A DNA stretch of 64,000 nt from NCBI RefSeq assembly GCF_018294505.1, contig NC_057796.1, positions 270,828,458 to 270,892,457 on the forward strand, in the 5' to 3' direction. The notes under the pieces are model-generated. The model had not been told where the DNA came from. It saw only the letters and a program-made list of their open reading frames with translations, and searched no databases. Positions 1-12,200 of this stretch are shown in pieces. The stretch's first letter is position 1; every line of letters begins with the position of its first letter. This stretch comes from Triticum aestivum (taxonomy: Eukaryota > Streptophyta > Magnoliopsida > Poales > Poaceae). A program made the position numbers and the translations under genes.

Positions 1-726
1 GGAAGTTAATGATGCTGATCATGATACTTCGGATCAAGCTACTGAACTGATGTGAACCTCGGCAGAAGATAGAGAAAAGATGAGTGGCATCCCCTATGCC
101 TCAGCCATAGGTCTATTATGTATGCCATGCTGTGTACCAGACCTGATGTGAACCTTGACGTAAGTTTGGTAGGAAGGTACCAATGTAATCCCGGCATGGA
201 ACACTGGACAACAGTCAAGAATATCCTAAAGTACCTGAAAAGGACTAAGGGTTACGTCGACGCTAGCTTTGACACAGATCTGAATGACTCCAAGTCACAA
301 ACCAGATACATGTACAATTTTAATGGTGGGGCAGTCAGCTAGTGTAGTTGCAAGCAAAACGTCGTGGCGGGATCTACATGTGAAGCGGAGTACATAGCAG
401 CCTCGGAGGCAGCACAGGAAGCAGTACGGATGAAGGAGGAGTTCATCACCGACCTAGGAGTTATTCCCAATGCGTCGGGCCCAATGACTCTCTTCTGTGA
501 CAACACTGGAGCTATTGTCCTTGCCAAGGAGCCCAGGTTTCACAAGAAGACCAGGCATATCAAGCGTCGCTTCAACTCCATTCATGAATATATTCAAGAT
601 GGAGACATAGATATTTCTAAAGTGCATAAGGATCTGAATGTCGCAGATCCGTTGACTAAACCTCTTCCACGTGGAAAACATGATCAACACCAGAACTCTA
701 TAGGTGTTAGATTCATCACAATTTAA
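1..726 (+). pseudogene. Ty1/copia RT-RNase H 3' end, Angela/BARE type, broken
   Basis: This is the C-terminal end of a copia polyprotein, which copies element RNA into DNA inside virus-like particles. Visible are the end of reverse transcriptase (LCTRPDV, VKNILKYLKRTK) and RNase H (EAEYIAASEAAQEA, FCDNTGAI, NVADPLTKPLP). The copy is dead. The frame holding YASAIG (from 80) and the frame holding YAMLCTRP (from 118) differ by one base, so there is a frameshift near 110. A TAG at 340-342 lies inside the conserved GGAVSW block, where the tryptophan is expected. About 15 residues appear to be missing between KRTKGY and DASF. Positions 1-79 are scrambled and frame-broken. The frame ends at TAA 724-726, a few tens of bases before the polypurine tract and LTR, as expected for this superfamily. 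The element's start lies outside the window. Confidence 0.93.
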
Positions 727-758
727 CTAGATTATTGACTCTAGTGCGAGTGGGAGAC

Positions 759-2475
759 TGTTGGAAATATGCCCTAGAGGCAATAATAGATTGGTTAACT
801 AGATTATATTTCCTTGTTCATGATAATTGTCTATTGTTCATGTTGTAATTGTATTAACAGGAAATCGAAATACATGTGAGAATACATAGATCGCAATGTG
901 TCCCTAGTCAGCCTCTAGTTGACTAGCTCGTTGATCAATAGATGGTCATGGTTTCCTGACCATGGACATGGGATGTCGTTGATAACGGGATCACATCATT
1001 GGGAGAATGATGTGATGGACAAGACCCAATCTTAAGCGTAGCACAAGATCGTGTGGTTCGTTTACTAAAGCTTTTCTAATGTCAAGTATCATTTCCTTAG
1101 ACCATGAGATTGTGCAAATCCCGGATACCGTAGGAATGCTTTGGGTGTACCAAATGTCACAACGTAGCTGGGTGGCTATAAAGGTGCACTATAGGTATCT
1201 CCGAAAGTGTCTGTTGGGTTGGCACGAATCGAGACTGGGATTTGTCACTCCGTATGATGGAGAGGTACCTCTGGCCCACTCGGTAATGCATCATCATAAT
1301 GAGCTCAATGTTACTAAGGAGTTAGCCACAAGATCATGCATTATGGAACGAGTAAAGAGACTTGCCGATAACGAGATTGAACAATGTATAGAGATACCGA
1401 TGATCGAATCTCGGCCAAGTAAAATACCGATGGACAATGGGAATTGTATACGGGATTGATTGAATCCTCGACATCGTGGTTCATCCGATGAGATCATCGT
1501 GGAACATGTGGAAGATAACATGGGTATCCAGATCCCCCTATTGGTTATTGACCGGAGAGACGTCTCGGTCATGTCTGCATGGTTCCCGAACCCGTAGGGT
1601 CTACACACTTAAGGTTCGGTGACGATAGAGTTGTTACGGGAAATAGTATGTGGTTACCGAAGGTTGTTCGGAGTCCCGGATGAGATCCCGGACGTCATGA
1701 GGAGTTCCGGAATGGTCCGGAGGTGAAGAATTATATATGGGAAGTCCAGTTTCAGTCGCCGGAATAATTTTGGGGGTCATAGGTATTGTACCGGGACCAC
1801 CGAAAGGTGTCCGGGGGTCCACCGGGTGGGGACACCTGCCACGGTGGGCCAAGTGGGCTGAACAAGGGAGGGAACCAGCCCCTGGTGGGCTGGTGCGCCC
1901 CCAAGGGCCAATGGCGCCTACGGTTGAAAACCCTAGGGGGTGGGGGCGCCTCCCACCTAACTTGGGGGGCAATCCCCCCCTTGGCCGCCCACCCTCTAGA
2001 TGCATCTAGGGGGGCCGGCCCCCTCTCCCTTCACCCTCTAAATAGAGGGGGGTGGGAGGGCAGCCGCACCCTTCCCCTGGTGCAGCCCTTCCCCTCTCCA
2101 ACACGTCCTCCTCCTCCTCCGTAGTGCTTGGTGAAGCCCTGCCGGAGAACCACGACCTCCACCACCACCATGCCGTCGTGCTGCCGGAGTTCTCCCTCAA
2201 CTTCTCCTCTCCCCTTGCTGGATCAAGAAGGAGGAAACGTCCCTGGGTTGTACGTGTGTTGAACGCGGAGGAGCCGTCCGTTCGGCGCTTGATCAGATCT
2301 TCCGCAATTTGAATCGCCGCGAGTACGACTCCATCAACCACGTTCTTGTAACGCTTCCGCTTAGCGATCTTCAAGGGTATGAAGATGAACTCCCTCTCTC
2401 TCGTTTCTAGCATCTGCTAGATTGATCTTGGTGACACGTAGGAAATTTATTGAATTGTTACTACGTTCCCCAACA
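759..2475 (+). mobile_element. Angela/BARE-type copia 3' LTR, complete (1717 bp)
   Basis: The LTR starts TGTTGGAAATATGCCC directly after a polypurine tract (GTGGGAGAC, about 749-758) and ends CCCCAACA. Its length of about 1.7 kb suits the Angela/BARE/WIS group. The promoter and polyadenylation signals of the element should lie here. A GC-rich G/C-run stretch occupies about 1780-2130, and long ORFs there are compositional, not genes. The sequence after it, GTAAC (2476-2480), is the expected 5-bp target duplication, but its partner is outside the window. Confidence 0.93.
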
Positions 2476-2480
2476 GTAAC
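2476..2480. repeat. Presumed target-site duplication of the copia element
   Basis: GTAAC follows the LTR end. Only one copy is visible, so the assignment is inferred from the LTR boundary. Confidence 0.5.
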
Positions 2481-3262
2481 CACTATATATATGTTACTCA
2501 AATGTTGTTACCCAAGTTCTTAAATTTTCATGGAAAGTATTGGCACAGTTCATTGAGTTTAAGCGTGTGCCTGATGTCCAGAAGGCATTTGCATATTAAC
2601 TATCATATTGCAAATTCACACACATGTTAACATAAGGAAACATATGTGTAACTTACTAATCATCGCACGCGAGTACTCACAGATGCATCGTGTGCGATAC
2701 ACCTAGCCACCGCAAGCAACTAGTTTGCATTTTTCAAAGTTTTTTGTACACACAGAATTGCACACGAACTAACTGTATTAACCATCTGTGTTGTAATATC
2801 TCATCGCAAACAGTTCATCCGAGTCGACTGTTTGCCACGTACCACACACATCTTGTTTACACGACTTGTTTGTGTTCTTTTGGCTCACCGCGAACAGTTC
2901 ATCCATGTGAACTGTGTGCCGCATATCACACACATCTTGTTAAGTTGAACCGTTTCTGTTGTGTTTCCCAATCGAAAATAGTTCATCCGAGTGAACCATA
3001 TGCCGTATATCGCACACACATTGATATGGCTACCCGTTTATGTTGTTCTGCCTCATCACAAACAGTTCGAATGGATTAACCGTGTGCCCTGCATCGCACA
3101 CGCAACTAAAATCTGAACCGTGTTTGATGGCTCTGCGATCACAAACATTTTGCACCTTTTTTGACGGTTTTTTACACCACCATTTGCGATTAATGCATCA
3201 CACACAGTTTCGTCAAAGTGTCTCTGATCGTAGTGTCGCGTTAGCAGTATCCTACAGTAGTG
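2481..3262. mobile_element. 3' terminal part of a CACTA (En/Spm) transposon
   Basis: The segment ends CCTACAGTAGTG at 3262, so the other strand begins CACTACTGTAGG, a CACTA terminus. Next to it lies a direct-repeat array with an 84-bp period. The core AACAGTTCATCC or a variant occurs at 2809, 2893, 2977 and 3061, with weaker copies near 2718 and 3144. Each unit continues with a CACACACAT-like block. Such subterminal arrays are where CACTA transposase proteins bind. The Sabrina integrase frame resumes right after 3262, so the element sits in Sabrina pol. The copia element was inserted into it, which removed its other end from view. No coding sequence is seen. Confidence 0.82.
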
Positions 3263-3738
3263 ATTTGACCTTTGAGTTAGAACATAAAGCATATTGGGCA
3301 ATTAAAGAACTTAATTATGACTTCAACTTTGCCGGTGAAAAGAGGTTATTTGATATTAGCTCACTAGATGAATGGAGAACTCAAGCTGATGAAAATGCCA
3401 AACTATTCAAAGAAAAAGTTAAAAGATGGCATGATAAAAGAACCCAAAAGCGGGAATTCAAAGTTGGAGAGTATGTTCTTTTGTACAACTCTCATTTTAG
3501 ATTCTTTGCAGGGAAACTTCTCTCCAAATGGGAAGGACCTTATATTATCGAAGAGGTGTATTGCTCTGGAGCTATCAAGATTAATAATGTCAAAGGTACT
3601 AATCCGAAGGTGGTCAATGGACAAAGAATTAAACACTATATCTCAGGTACGCTTATTAATGTTGAAAGCAATATTATCCAAACCATGACACCGGAGGAAC
3701 ACATAAAAGAAACCTTCCAGAACACTCCAGAATCCTGA
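3263..3738 (+). pseudogene. Gypsy integrase C-terminus (Sabrina/Athila type), truncated
   Basis: The frame encodes the end of a gypsy integrase: LEHKAYWAIKELNYDF, SSLDEWRTQADENAKLF, KRWHDKRTQKREFKVGEYVLLY and KLLSKWEGPYIIEEV. These residues form the last helix of the core and the C-terminal DNA-binding fold. It is open to the TGA at 3736-3738. The upstream polyprotein is missing because the CACTA element joins at 3262. The apparent N-terminus running back to 3040 is CACTA sequence and not part of the protein. The wording of the protein closely recalls Sabrina-type wheat elements (from memory). Confidence 0.92.
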
Positions 3739-4077
3739 AAAGGGGGAGGTACGTGATAGGGTAAGTAAACGGACTCTGAAAAATCCGCAAAAATATTTTC
3801 TGTCGGTTTTGGAATATTACAAAAATTAGGAAAATATGAAATAAACAGAAAGGCAACCGAGGTGAGCATGATACACTAGGGCGTGCCTGCCCTCCCTGGC
3901 GCACCCTGGTGGGTTGTGCCCCCCTCGAGCACCTTCCCGAATTTGTTTTCCTTCCATATTATTGTTTCCCAAGATAAAAAAAATCTTTATATATACCCCC
4001 GGACGATTTGACAACCGCATCGCAGAAAAATCCTCTGTTCTTGTTTCGTGTTGTTTTCCTGTCAGATCTAGATCGCC
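3739..4077 (+). other. Non-coding spacer between Sabrina pol and its extra ORF
   Basis: A GGGGGAGG tract follows the pol stop. The rest is leader-like sequence with no convincing reading frame. A TATATATA-type stretch near 3990 could serve a subgenomic promoter, which is speculative. Confidence 0.5.
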
Positions 4078-4602
4078 ATGGCTCCACCAAGCTCCTCCAA
4101 GGACAATTTCTTCGAGAAGGGCATCAACCCTTACCTATCGGAGGTGATGAAGCACCCTCAATCCATTGAGATGCATGAGGGGGTGCTCCACATCCGGGAT
4201 ATTCAAGGGCCCAAGAGGACGGGGACCATGGAGGCCACGCTCGAGGCGGTGGAACAAGACATCTTCAAGTGCCAAGGGATGGTGGAGCGTGGACTTATCG
4301 CCAATCACTCCATGATCACAAAATTCACCCGTGACCACATGGTGGATGGCCGGTCCGTGAAGGACATCGTCTTCACCTTCAACGAGCAAATCAATTTTCT
4401 GCAAAGCCAAATCTACGATCTTCAAAACCAAGTTTTTGAGTATGAAGCAAGATTCAAAGCTACGAGTTTAGCTGCTAGTTGCAGGACTGAGGAGACTCGT
4501 GCATCCTATTTTGATGGTGAGCCCCTTCCCTGTAAGCCGGAGGACAAACCTACTACTTCATCACCACCACCTTCATCATCTTCCCCATCAAAGGAGACTT
4601 GA
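4078..4602 (+). CDS. Sabrina-type extra ORF after pol, 174 aa, intact
   Basis: The ATG is in good context (GCCATGGCT). The protein of 174 residues starts MAPPSSSKDNFFEKGINPYL and ends in a proline/serine-rich tail. Residues about 95-130 (IVFTFNEQINFLQSQIYDL and following) look like a coiled coil. I see no signal peptide or membrane span, so although it occupies the envelope position of Athila-lineage elements, the sequence gives no reason to call it an envelope protein. Function is unknown. A gag-like or nucleic-acid-associated role would fit the coiled coil but is a guess. The frame is uninterrupted although the rest of the element is truncated. A motif AAGCTTGGGGAAGG lies just downstream (4638-4651). 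Confidence 0.7.
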   Translation: MAPPSSSKDNFFEKGINPYLSEVMKHPQSIEMHEGVLHIRDIQGPKRTGTMEATLEAVEQDIFKCQGMVERGLIANHSMITKFTRDHMVDGRSVKDIVFTFNEQINFLQSQIYDLQNQVFEYEARFKATSLAASCRTEETRASYFDGEPLPCKPEDKPTTSSPPPSSSSPSKET

Positions 4603-6170
4603 GTACACGAGTACGGACACCCCCCTTTGCTTGTGCCAAGCTTGGGGAAGGTGCCCCGGTATCGTATCACCATCACTTTTATTACCTTTATCTATTTTAA
4701 TTCGATCCTTAGTTATTTCATGATTTAGCTGAATAAAAGTTTAGTATGATCTATTTTCGAGCTTTAGTGATCTATCTTTCTACGTAATCGAGTGAGAGTT
4801 ATATAATAAAGTTTAGTTTGAGTTGTTGCTTCTTTACTTTTATGTTGTATCAAAATAAAAAATGAAAAGATCATATGCTAATCTTATGGTGAGTAATGAC
4901 ATCACATGAGGAAAAGTATAAGTGGTAGAATTTTATTGGAAATTAACAAATACAACATTGGTCAATGATGCAACTCATGAAAGAATTAATAAGGGAAGAG
5001 AATATTCACATGCAAATATACTATCTTGGACATCTTTTATGATTGTGAGCCCCCATTAAATACTATATGCCAAAAAAATTGTTGACATTGGACAAGGAAG
5101 ACAACTTAATGAGTTATGTTTGTTCATATCCACATAGAAGTTATATTGTCATAGATCCTTCAACATGTGGTGCTTGCTCAATATCTTTTCTAGCCAAAAA
5201 TTCCGCACTAAGTAGAGCTACTACTCGTGCATCCAAAAACTTTAAACCCAAAATCATGTTTTGAGAGTCCACCATACCTACCTATGGATTGATTAAGATC
5301 CTTCAAGTAAGTTGTCATCGGTGCAATAAGGCAATAAAAATTTCTTCTAAATATGTTTGATCAATTAATGTAAGAGAAAATTGAGCGTTGTACGAACTTG
5401 TGATGGCAAAGTAATAAAAGCGACGGACTGCATAATAAAGTTTGCTATCATAAGGGGAAATATAACGTGACATTCTTGTGCATTAAGGGATTTGGCATGC
5501 AAACCAAAAAACACATGACAACCTCTGCTTCCCTCTGGGAAGGGCCTATATTTTACTTTTATGTATTTACTTTTATGCAAGAGCCAAAGTATTCTTCCCT
5601 ATCCCTTTTTATTTTCTCTTTCACAAGCATCATGTGGTGAGGAAAGATTTAGGCACATATATATCCATTTGGATATGAGTGAGCATGAGTTATTATTGTT
5701 GACATCACCCTTGAGCTCAATACGTTGGGAGGTGAAACTATAAGCCCCTATCTTCCTATGTGTCCGGTTGAAACTTTTTGCTCATGGGTATGTGGTGAGT
5801 GTTAGCAATCATAGAAGACTAAGAGATGGTTGAGTATGTGGACTTGCCAAGAGGCTCCGATACGAGACCCTTCCTGAAAATATGATGAACTGTAGTTGCA
5901 AAGTTGACCAAGAACATAGTTTTTTTGCTTTTCAATAAGGTTTATGCTGTATACTTCGATGTTGTGATGAATTGTTACTTGTTCATGAGAAGTTATATGA
6001 TAAAGTTATATGAAAAAGTTTTATGATAAATTTTGTTGATGTTATGATAACAAGCATCATGCTACTATGTCCGTATTTTTTTTATCGACACCTCTCTCTC
6101 AAACCATGTGGACATGTTTTTCGATATCGGCTTTCGCTTGAGGATAAGCGAGGTCTAAGCTTGGGGGAGT
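4603..6170 (+). other. Sabrina 3' non-coding region with polypurine tract
   Basis: This is A/T-rich sequence without credible genes, and short ORFs are random. It ends in the polypurine tract AAGCTTGGGGGAGT (6157-6170) directly before the LTR. A second purine-rich motif of the same form lies at 4638-4651. Confidence 0.75.
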
Positions 6171-7360
6171 TGATATGTCCATTTTGCATCATGATTTCCT
6201 ACTGTTATTTGTAATGTTTTTATGCATAATAATGCTTCATGGAGTAATTATAATGCCTTTTCTCTCATAATATGCAAGGTTTACTCAAAGAGGGAGAATG
6301 CCGGCAGCTGGAATTCTTGACCTGAAAAAGCTATGTCAGAGATAACCATCTCCAAATGAGGTGAAAATTTAAGGAGAATTGTTTTGGAATATATCAAAAA
6401 TACTAGAGCAAATAACTACCGGAGGGGAGCACCTGGTGACCACAAGACACCAGGGCATGCCAAGCCCCCAGGCGCGCCCTGGTGGGTTGTGGCCAGCCCG
6501 GCCCACCTCCGGTGCCCATCTTCTAGTATATAAGTCATTTTGACCTAGAAAAAATTAGGAGAGGAATTTCTGGACGGAGCGCCACCGTCTCGAGGCGGAA
6601 CTTGGGTAGGAGCACTTTTTCCCTCCGGCGGAGCGATTCTACCAGGGGAACTTCCCTTCTGGAGGGGGAAATCGAAGCCATCGTCATCACCAACAACCCT
6701 CTCATCTTTGGGAGGCCAATCTTCATCAACATCTTCAACAACACCATCTCCTCTCAAACCCTAGTTCATCTCTTGTGCTCAATCTTTGTACCGGAACATC
6801 GGATTGGTACCTTTGGGTGACTAGTAGTGTTGATTACATCTTGTAGTTGATTACTAGATGGTTTATTTGGTGGAAGATTATATGTTTAGATCCATTATAA
6901 TATTTAATACCCCTCTGATCTTGAGCATGAATATCATTTGTGAGTGGTTACTTTTGTTCGTGGGTCACAGGAGAAGTCATGTTGCAAGTAATCATGTGAA
7001 GTTGATATGTGTTCGATATTTTGATGATATGTATGTTGTGATTCCCTTAGTGTTTTCATGTGAACGTCGACTACATGGCACTTCACCATCTTTAAGCCTA
7101 AGGGAATTCATTGTGTACTAGTTATTAGATGATGGGTTGCTAGAGTGACAGAAGCTTAAACCCTAGTTTGTGTGCTACTTCGTAAGGGAAGGATTTGGAT
7201 CCATATGTTTAATGCTATGGTTAGATTTTATCTTAATATTTTCTCGTAGTTGCCGATGCTTCCGAGGGGGTTAATCATAAGTGGGAGGTTTGTTCAAGTA
7301 AGAATAGAACCCAAGCACCGGTCCACCCACAAATCAATTTATCAAAGTAGCGAACACAAA
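6171..7360 (+). mobile_element. Sabrina-type 3' LTR, first part (1190 bp)
   Basis: It begins TGATATGTCCATTTTGC after the polypurine tract. A TATA-like ATATAAG near 6526-6533 is the probable promoter. It is interrupted at 7360 by the 28-kb CACTA element and continues at 35580. The two parts give a 1.5-kb LTR, which fits the family. Confidence 0.92.
7358..7360. repeat. Left target-site duplication of the 28-kb CACTA
   Basis: AAA precedes CACTAC here and AAA follows GTAGTG at 35577-35579. Removing the element and one AAA restores an uninterrupted Sabrina LTR. As homopolymers they are weak evidence alone, but the LTR continuity supports them. Confidence 0.8.
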
Positions 7361-7860
7361 CACTACAAAAAAAAGACACATCCGTGACATTTTGGGCCGA
7401 ACGAATTTTTTTTCTGTCATACATATGACACTTCTATGATGATAATTGTGACAAAACCCGGTATCATCATAGATGTGGTGGGCTCCTACTTCTATGACAA
7501 AAAATCATGACAGAAAATGGGCTTTTCGTCCTGGGCGGGCCGGAGACGCAGCTGCATGACATTCTTTGGGCCGTCCATGACGGAAAAAACTGTGGTAGAA
7601 GCGAGGGCGAGGAAAATTTCGGGGAGTTCCCGGTTACGGTGAGAGGTCGGGGGCCCAGCGATGCGCGTTTCTCTCATACACGTACGCGCGTGTGTGCGAG
7701 GCGTTGGCTCTAACTGAACCCGAGCGAGGCGTTGGGCTCTAACTGAACCTGAGTGATTGCACTGCAGGCTACGCGTTACTGAACCCGAGCGATCGATCGA
7801 TGGCTGTTAACTGAACCCGATCGAGCGATTCCTTCGCTACTGCTGCTAACAGAAGCCGAT
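7361..7860. repeat. Left terminal region of the 28-kb CACTA
   Basis: This holds the terminal repeat followed by short direct and inverted motifs around TATGACA and ATGACAGAAA, then a GC-rich part with repeated ACTGAACCCGAGCGA (7720-7830). No gene is visible. Confidence 0.6.
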
Positions 7861-7869
7861 CGATGCTGC

Positions 7870-9040
7870 CTCTGGGATGAACAGTGAGCGTTGCGGGGGG
7901 TTTGGATGAACAGTGAGCGGTGGCGTTGCCTCTGGATGAACAGGACCCCGTGGTGTGGTGGAGGGCTGGATGAACAGTAGACGGTGGAGGGGTGCCCGTG
8001 GAGGGGTGGTTGAACAGGACCCCGTGGTGTGCAGGGCTGGATGAACAGTAGACGGTGGAGGGGTGCCCGTGGAGGGGTGGTTGAACAGTAGCCGGTGGAG
8101 TAGCGCACGGTGGAGGCTGGATGAACAGGAGCCCGTGGAGGCTGGAGGAGGTCGACGGTAGCCCGTGGAGGCTGGAGGAGGTCGACGGTGGAGATGAACA
8201 GTATCTCGTGGAGTCCTGTTTTGCGGTACGCCACACCCGTCCCCATGAACAGGACCCCCGTTTCGACCNNNNNNNNNNNNNNNNNNNNNNNNNNNNNNNN
8301 NNNNNNNNNNNNNNNNNNNNNNNNNNNNNNNNNNNNNNNNNNNNNNNNNNNNNNNNNNNNNNNNNNNNNNNNNNNNNNNNNNNNNNNNNNNNNNNNNNNN
8401 NNNNNNNNNNNNNNNNNNNNNNNNNNNNNNNNNNNNNNNNNNNNNNNNNNNNNNNNNNNNNNNNNNNNNNNNNNNNNNNNNNNNNNNNNNNNNNNNNNNN
8501 NNNNNNNNNNNNNNNNNNNNNNNNNNNNNNNNNNNNNNNNNNNNNNNNNNNNNNNNNNNNNNNNNNNNNNNNNNNNNNNNNNNNNNNNNNNNNNNNNNNN
8601 NNNNNNNNNNNNNNNNNNNNNNNNNNNNNNNNNNNNNNNNNNNNNNNNNNNNNNNNNNNNNNNNNNNNNNNNNNNNNNNNNNNNNNNNNNNNNNNNNNNN
8701 NNNNNNNNNNNNNNNNNNNNNNNNNNNNNCCCCCGTTTTGACCGTAGGAGGTCCGTTTCCTCCGTTTTGCGGTACGCCACACCCCTCCTGATCAACAGGA
8801 CCCCGTTTCGAACGTAGGAGGTCCGTTTCCTCCGTTGTGCGGTACGCCAGGCCTCGTTTCCATCGCCTGTTCCGTCCAAGCCCTCCCGATGAACACGACC
8901 ACGCATTCCGTTCCGACCCAGCCGGTTGGCTCCCACGCGTTCCGTTGCCTCCCGATGAACACGACGCATTCCGTTGCCTCCCCATGAACACGACGCATTC
9001 CGTTGCCTCCCCATGAACACGACGACGACGCTGTTTCTCC
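7870..9040. repeat. Left subterminal array with ATGAACA(G/C) cores
   Basis: The motif ATGAACAG, or the variants TTGAACAG and ATGAACACGAC, recurs roughly fifteen times between about 7876 and 9020, spaced by G/T-rich segments such as GGTGGAGGGGTGCCCGTGG. It has the layout expected of a transposase-binding subterminal array. The long ORFs on both strands are by-products of the repeats and the N gap. The motif differs from the right-end array of the same element. Confidence 0.65.
8269..8729. other. Assembly gap (461 N)
   Basis: Both flanks carry the same phrases (TTTTGCGGTACGCCACACCC and CCCCGTTT(C/T)GA), so the gap most likely hides more units of the tandem array. Its true length is unknown. 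Confidence 0.98.
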
Positions 9041-9289
9041 GTTCCGACCCAGCCATGTACACGAGCCCTGTCCGTACATATGCGCGAGTAGGCGTTCGAG
9101 ACCCCACCCGTATGTACACATACGTGGCTGTATTTTCTTTCTTGCACCCTGGCCGCTGTACGTACGTGTACATGCTACGTGCGCACCTCTACTACGACAC
9201 ATGTGCGCCTCTACATCCACCAGCATATATGTACGTACACGTTCGCGACCAGAATGACAACGCTACGTACGCTTCGACTAGGTGGTCCT

Positions 9290-12200
9290 GACTGTTAGGC
9301 ACTTCCTTGCCTGCGAAGATGTAGCTGGTGGGTCCCAGCAGTCAGGGGGGCGAATCGTTTTTTTTTTGCCCGGACGCACTTCCTTGCATGCGAAGATGTA
9401 GCTGGTGGGTCCCAGCAGTCAGGGGGAAACGTTTTTTTCGCGAAATATAGTGGCCCGTCCGGTGGGTCCCAGCTGTCAGGTGGAGGAATAATTATTTTCC
9501 GCGTAATGAGGCACTTCCTTGCTGCGGCCGTGGACCCAGCTGTCAGCCTCTCCACGTACAGTCCACGTCTGATGGAAGTCGTTCCTTGACCACATTGACC
9601 ACGCCGCGCCGAGAGCACCAGGACGGTGGACGAAGGCGAGGCCTAGGAAGGGGACGACGGGGAGCCGGGGAAGACGCGGCAGTGGAAGCCCGCGCGGAGA
9701 GGAGTACGAGGGTTCACTGGTTCGGCTGCGGTGTGATGCTGCCGTCGCCGCAGGGCCTGGCCAGCGGTGGGAATAGTAGGGCGCGGTGAGGCCTCCGCGG
9801 CAGCACATCCGGCCATGGGAGGCAGGAGCATGCGGCACGACCGGCGCTGCTTTGGGCGGCTGGAGCAAGAAGACCAGAGGTTGAAGAAGCACTACGGTCG
9901 TTGGATGGACATCGTACGTTCACTGGAGCTAGAATCGTGCATATTGACTAAGTTGACAAAGCCCTCCGTCCCCGTCAACTTAGTAGGCCCACAAGTCAGC
10001 CTGCCACTATACTGGGTCCCAGCTAACAGGGGGAGTATTCAATTTTTGTGCGTAATAAGGAGGCACTTCTTTGCGTGCGAAGATATAGCTGGTGGGTCCG
10101 AGCTGTCAGTGGCGGTAACGTTTTTTCGCGAAATACAGAGGCCCTTTCGGTGGGTCCCTGATGTCAGGTGGAGGAATCATTATTTTGCATGTAATAGGGA
10201 GGCATTTCCTTGCGTGCGGCCGTGGACCCAGCTGTCGGCCTCTCCACGTACAGTCCACTTCAGATGCATGTCGGTCGTTGACCACGTTGACCAGGCCGCG
10301 CCGAGAGCACCAGGGCGGTGGACGACGGCGAGGCCTAGGAAGGGAACGACACAGAGGCAGGGAAGACTCGGCAGTTGTTTCCCACACGGAGGGGAGTATG
10401 ACTGTACGAGGTTTACTGGTTCGTCTGCCGTCGCCGGAGAATAACAACAGGTGTGGGTGAGTAGAGGGATGGCTAGGCCAGCGATGGGAGTACGGTGGGG
10501 CGGTGAGGCCTGTGCGGCAGCAGAGCCAGCCGCGGGGAGGAGGGAGCAGGCAGTCCCGCCGACGCTTGTTTGAGCGGCTGGAGCAGGAAGAGCAGAGATT
10601 GAAGAAGCACGACGGCCGTTGGATGGACATCCAACAGTCAGTGCTTGTGCGTCAACCTTTTTCTTTTAGGAAAGCCTCAAATCTGTTGAAAACAGCATAC
10701 AGCCCATCTGCCATTATTTCTAATAATTTACAACCCATTTGCTAATTATTAAGGTTTTCTTTGAGCCCATATTCTTTTTGTTAGCATTACAGGCCATATT
10801 GTGGCCACGGTTAAAAAATTATACGAAATTTTGCATATTTCGGTGCGGTCCGAACTGTTTTTAATCCCGAAATTTTGACTCAGATTCAAACTGATTTTAA
10901 AAATAAATGTATATCAATATAAAATCCAACAAATTCTCCACGCATAAAAATTAATGTAATTTAAAATCTCGAAATGAAAAAAAAGATATTTGAAACTAAT
11001 TGCCAGTTTGATGTGTTTTAAAAATGTACAACCCATTTCTCATTACTGATGGGCCATTTTCTCGGCCAGCCGAATGAAAGCTCTCCTCGTCTTGAAAGAT
11101 TTGCAGCCCAACAGGCCTGACAAAGCGACTTACTTGGCAAATCACAAAAAAAACTGGGCTGTGGCCATGGACCCAGCTGTCAGCCTCTCCACGTACAGTA
11201 CTCTTCCGATGGAATGTCGTTGACTACGCCGCGCCGAGAGCACCTAGGCGGTGGACGACGGCGAGGCCTAGGAAGGGGACAACGCGGAGCCGGGGAAGAC
11301 GCGGCAGTGGATGCCCACGCAGAGAGGAGTACGAGGGTTCACTGGTTCGGCTGCGGCGTGAGGCTGCCGTCGCCGCAGGGCCTGGCTAGCGGTGGGAGTA
11401 GTAGGGGGCGATGAGGCCTCAACGGCAGCACAGCCGGCCACTGGAGGCAGGAGCAGGCGGTCTCCCCGGCGCTGGTTTGGGCGGCTGGTGCAAGAAGAGC
11501 AGCGATTGAAGAAGTAGCAGGACCGTTCGATTCAAATCCAACGGTTACTGCTGCTAGAATTGTTTGTTGACTAAGTTAACAAGCCCTGCATACGCGTCAA
11601 CTTAGTAGGCCCACAGGTCAGCCTCCCAACCGGTGCGCCCCAGATGTCAGTGGGAGGAATCATTTTTTCGCGTAATAAGGAGGCAGTTGATTGCATGCGG
11701 TTAGGCCGGCGGAGGTAGTAGGGTGGGCCGGGGAAGCCTGCGCGACATCACAGCGGGCCACAAGAGGAGGGAGCAGGCAGTCCCGCCGGCGCTAGTTTAG
11801 GCGGCTAGAGCAGGAAGATCAGAGATTGAATAAGCACGTCGGCCGTTGGATGGACATCCAACAGTCACTGCTGCTAGAATCGTGTGTTCACTAACAAAGC
11901 CTTGCGTAAACAAGTCAGCCTCGAAATCTGTGGCGTGTACAGCCCATTTTCTATTATTTTTATAATTTTTACTCATTTTCTAATTCATATGGAATTTATT
12001 GCAGCCCGTTTTCCATTTTTAGAATTGCTGGCCATTTTCTGGTCAGTACCAGGGTCAAAAAATTAACTAAATATGTGGGAAATTTTGAAAATTCGCAAAT
12101 TTTTGCTAGGGAACGAAATATTCTTAATCCAAAAATTAATAGCCATACTAAAACAAATTTAAAAATAAATTAGTACTATGTCATGTTAAATCCAATGAAA

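Noticed and set aside
1634..2413. Proline/glycine-rich ORFs within the copia LTR
   Set aside because: They are a composition effect of the GC-rich LTR. No known gene lies in Angela-type LTRs.
7769..9226. ORFs of 144-465 aa on both strands, some running through the N gap
   Set aside because: They exist because tandem repeats lack stops and N runs were translated. The proteins are low-complexity and differ between frames without any domain.
9767..10444. 225-aa plus-strand ORF in the left arm
   Set aside because: It spans the border between two repeat modules and is not preserved in the sister copies.
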